Part shown: piece after piece, positions 63,881 through 64,000 of the stretch | How positions within the stretch are numbered: the first letter of the stretch is position 1 | Layout: each line of letters begins with the position of its first letter | Assembly: GCF_001552595.1 (NCBI RefSeq) | Contig: NZ_BCRM01000010.1 | Coordinates: 140,499-204,498 of the forward strand | Direction: 5' to 3' | Length of the DNA stretch: 64,000 nt | DNA from: Rhodococcus erythropolis NBRC 15567 | GTDB lineage: Bacteria; Actinomycetota; Actinomycetes; Mycobacteriales; Mycobacteriaceae | The notes under the pieces: model-generated | What the model was told of the DNA's origin: nothing | Databases searched by the model: none | What the model saw: only the letters and a program-made list of their open reading frames with translations | Program-made: the position numbers and the translations under genes

Positions 63881-64000
63881 ATGAGTGTCTTGTTGTCGGA
63901 TGTGGTGTCGGGTTCGGCGGTGGGGTTGCGTGGACGTCTGTGGCGGTTGTCTGCTTCTGAGTTGCGTGCTGCTGCGGTGTCGGCGAGTGCGGAGATTCTT
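63881..64000 (+). CDS. DUF222/13E12-repeat-type protein, N-terminal part
   Basis: Runs off the right edge with 40 codons visible (MSVLLSDVVSGSAVGLRGRLWRLSASELRAAAVSASAEIL). The LWRLS-x-x-ELRAAAV pattern is the start of the DUF222 domain found in 13E12-repeat HNH-type proteins of mycobacteria and rhodococci. GGGGGATTCA upstream gives a ribosome site. Several mycobacterial members are under LexA, agreeing with the SOS box 32 bases upstream. Whether an HNH domain follows cannot be seen. Confidence 0.65.
   Translation, partial: MSVLLSDVVSGSAVGLRGRLWRLSASELRAAAVSASAEIL

Overview
The window is high-GC actinobacterial chromosome, most likely Rhodococcus of the erythropolis/qingshengii type. The evidence is many GTG starts, dense ATGA/GTGA gene overlaps, a mycofactocin-type short-chain dehydrogenase, an actinobacterial ArsC, a BioQ-type biotin repressor, and a DUF222/13E12-family gene behind a TCGAAC-N4-GTTCGA SOS box. 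I see no rRNA, tRNA, CRISPR array, transposase or integrase. No stretch over 300 bases lacks a gene; the longest (49948-50235) is about 290 bases.

The backbone follows the gene order I know from Mycobacterium tuberculosis (about Rv1537 to Rv1596): dinB (partial), lspA, an RluD-type pseudouridine synthase, dnaE1, an F420-type nitroreductase-like gene, ilvA, treZ, treY, treX, bioA/bioF/bioD, bioB with its small auxiliary gene bsaP, a DUF2567 gene, nrtR and nadA-nadB-nadC. Cofactor supply (biotin, NAD) and trehalose synthesis from glycogen dominate. Probable control sites are visible: BioQ boxes between bioA and bioF and upstream of bioB, and an NrtR palindrome between nrtR and nadA.

Two accessory blocks break this backbone. 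Block A (about 20.1-33.5 kb) separates treZ from treY. It holds an arsenic island (Cys-tailed flavoprotein, ArsR-acetyltransferase fusion, ArsR, ACR3 efflux pump, ArsC), a TetR-linked MFS exporter gene broken by an in-frame amber codon, a 43-residue protein coupled to the TetR gene, several regulator/target pairs (LysR-EamA, TetR-thioesterase) and two oxidoreductases. Block B (about 41.5-53.0 kb) separates bioD from bioQ-bioB. It holds a MASE1-GGDEF protein, a probable mevalonate-catabolism cluster (PucR-type regulator, degradative HMG-CoA reductase, HMG-CoA lyase, two-gene TctA-type permease), an S74-chaperone-domain protein paired with a 42-residue membrane peptide, two VOC proteins and an XRE-cupin/AzlCD pair.

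The right end has a LysR regulator divergent from a DapA-family aldolase whose 5' end is a six-copy ATGACT repeat, each copy carrying an in-frame ATG, and then the start of a DUF222-type gene under an SOS box. The strongest leads are the mevalonate cluster with an unassigned transporter, the ArsR-GNAT fusion with the Cys-tailed flavoprotein, the S74/micro-membrane pair, the nonsense-interrupted exporter, and tandem repeats that multiply start codons at two genes.
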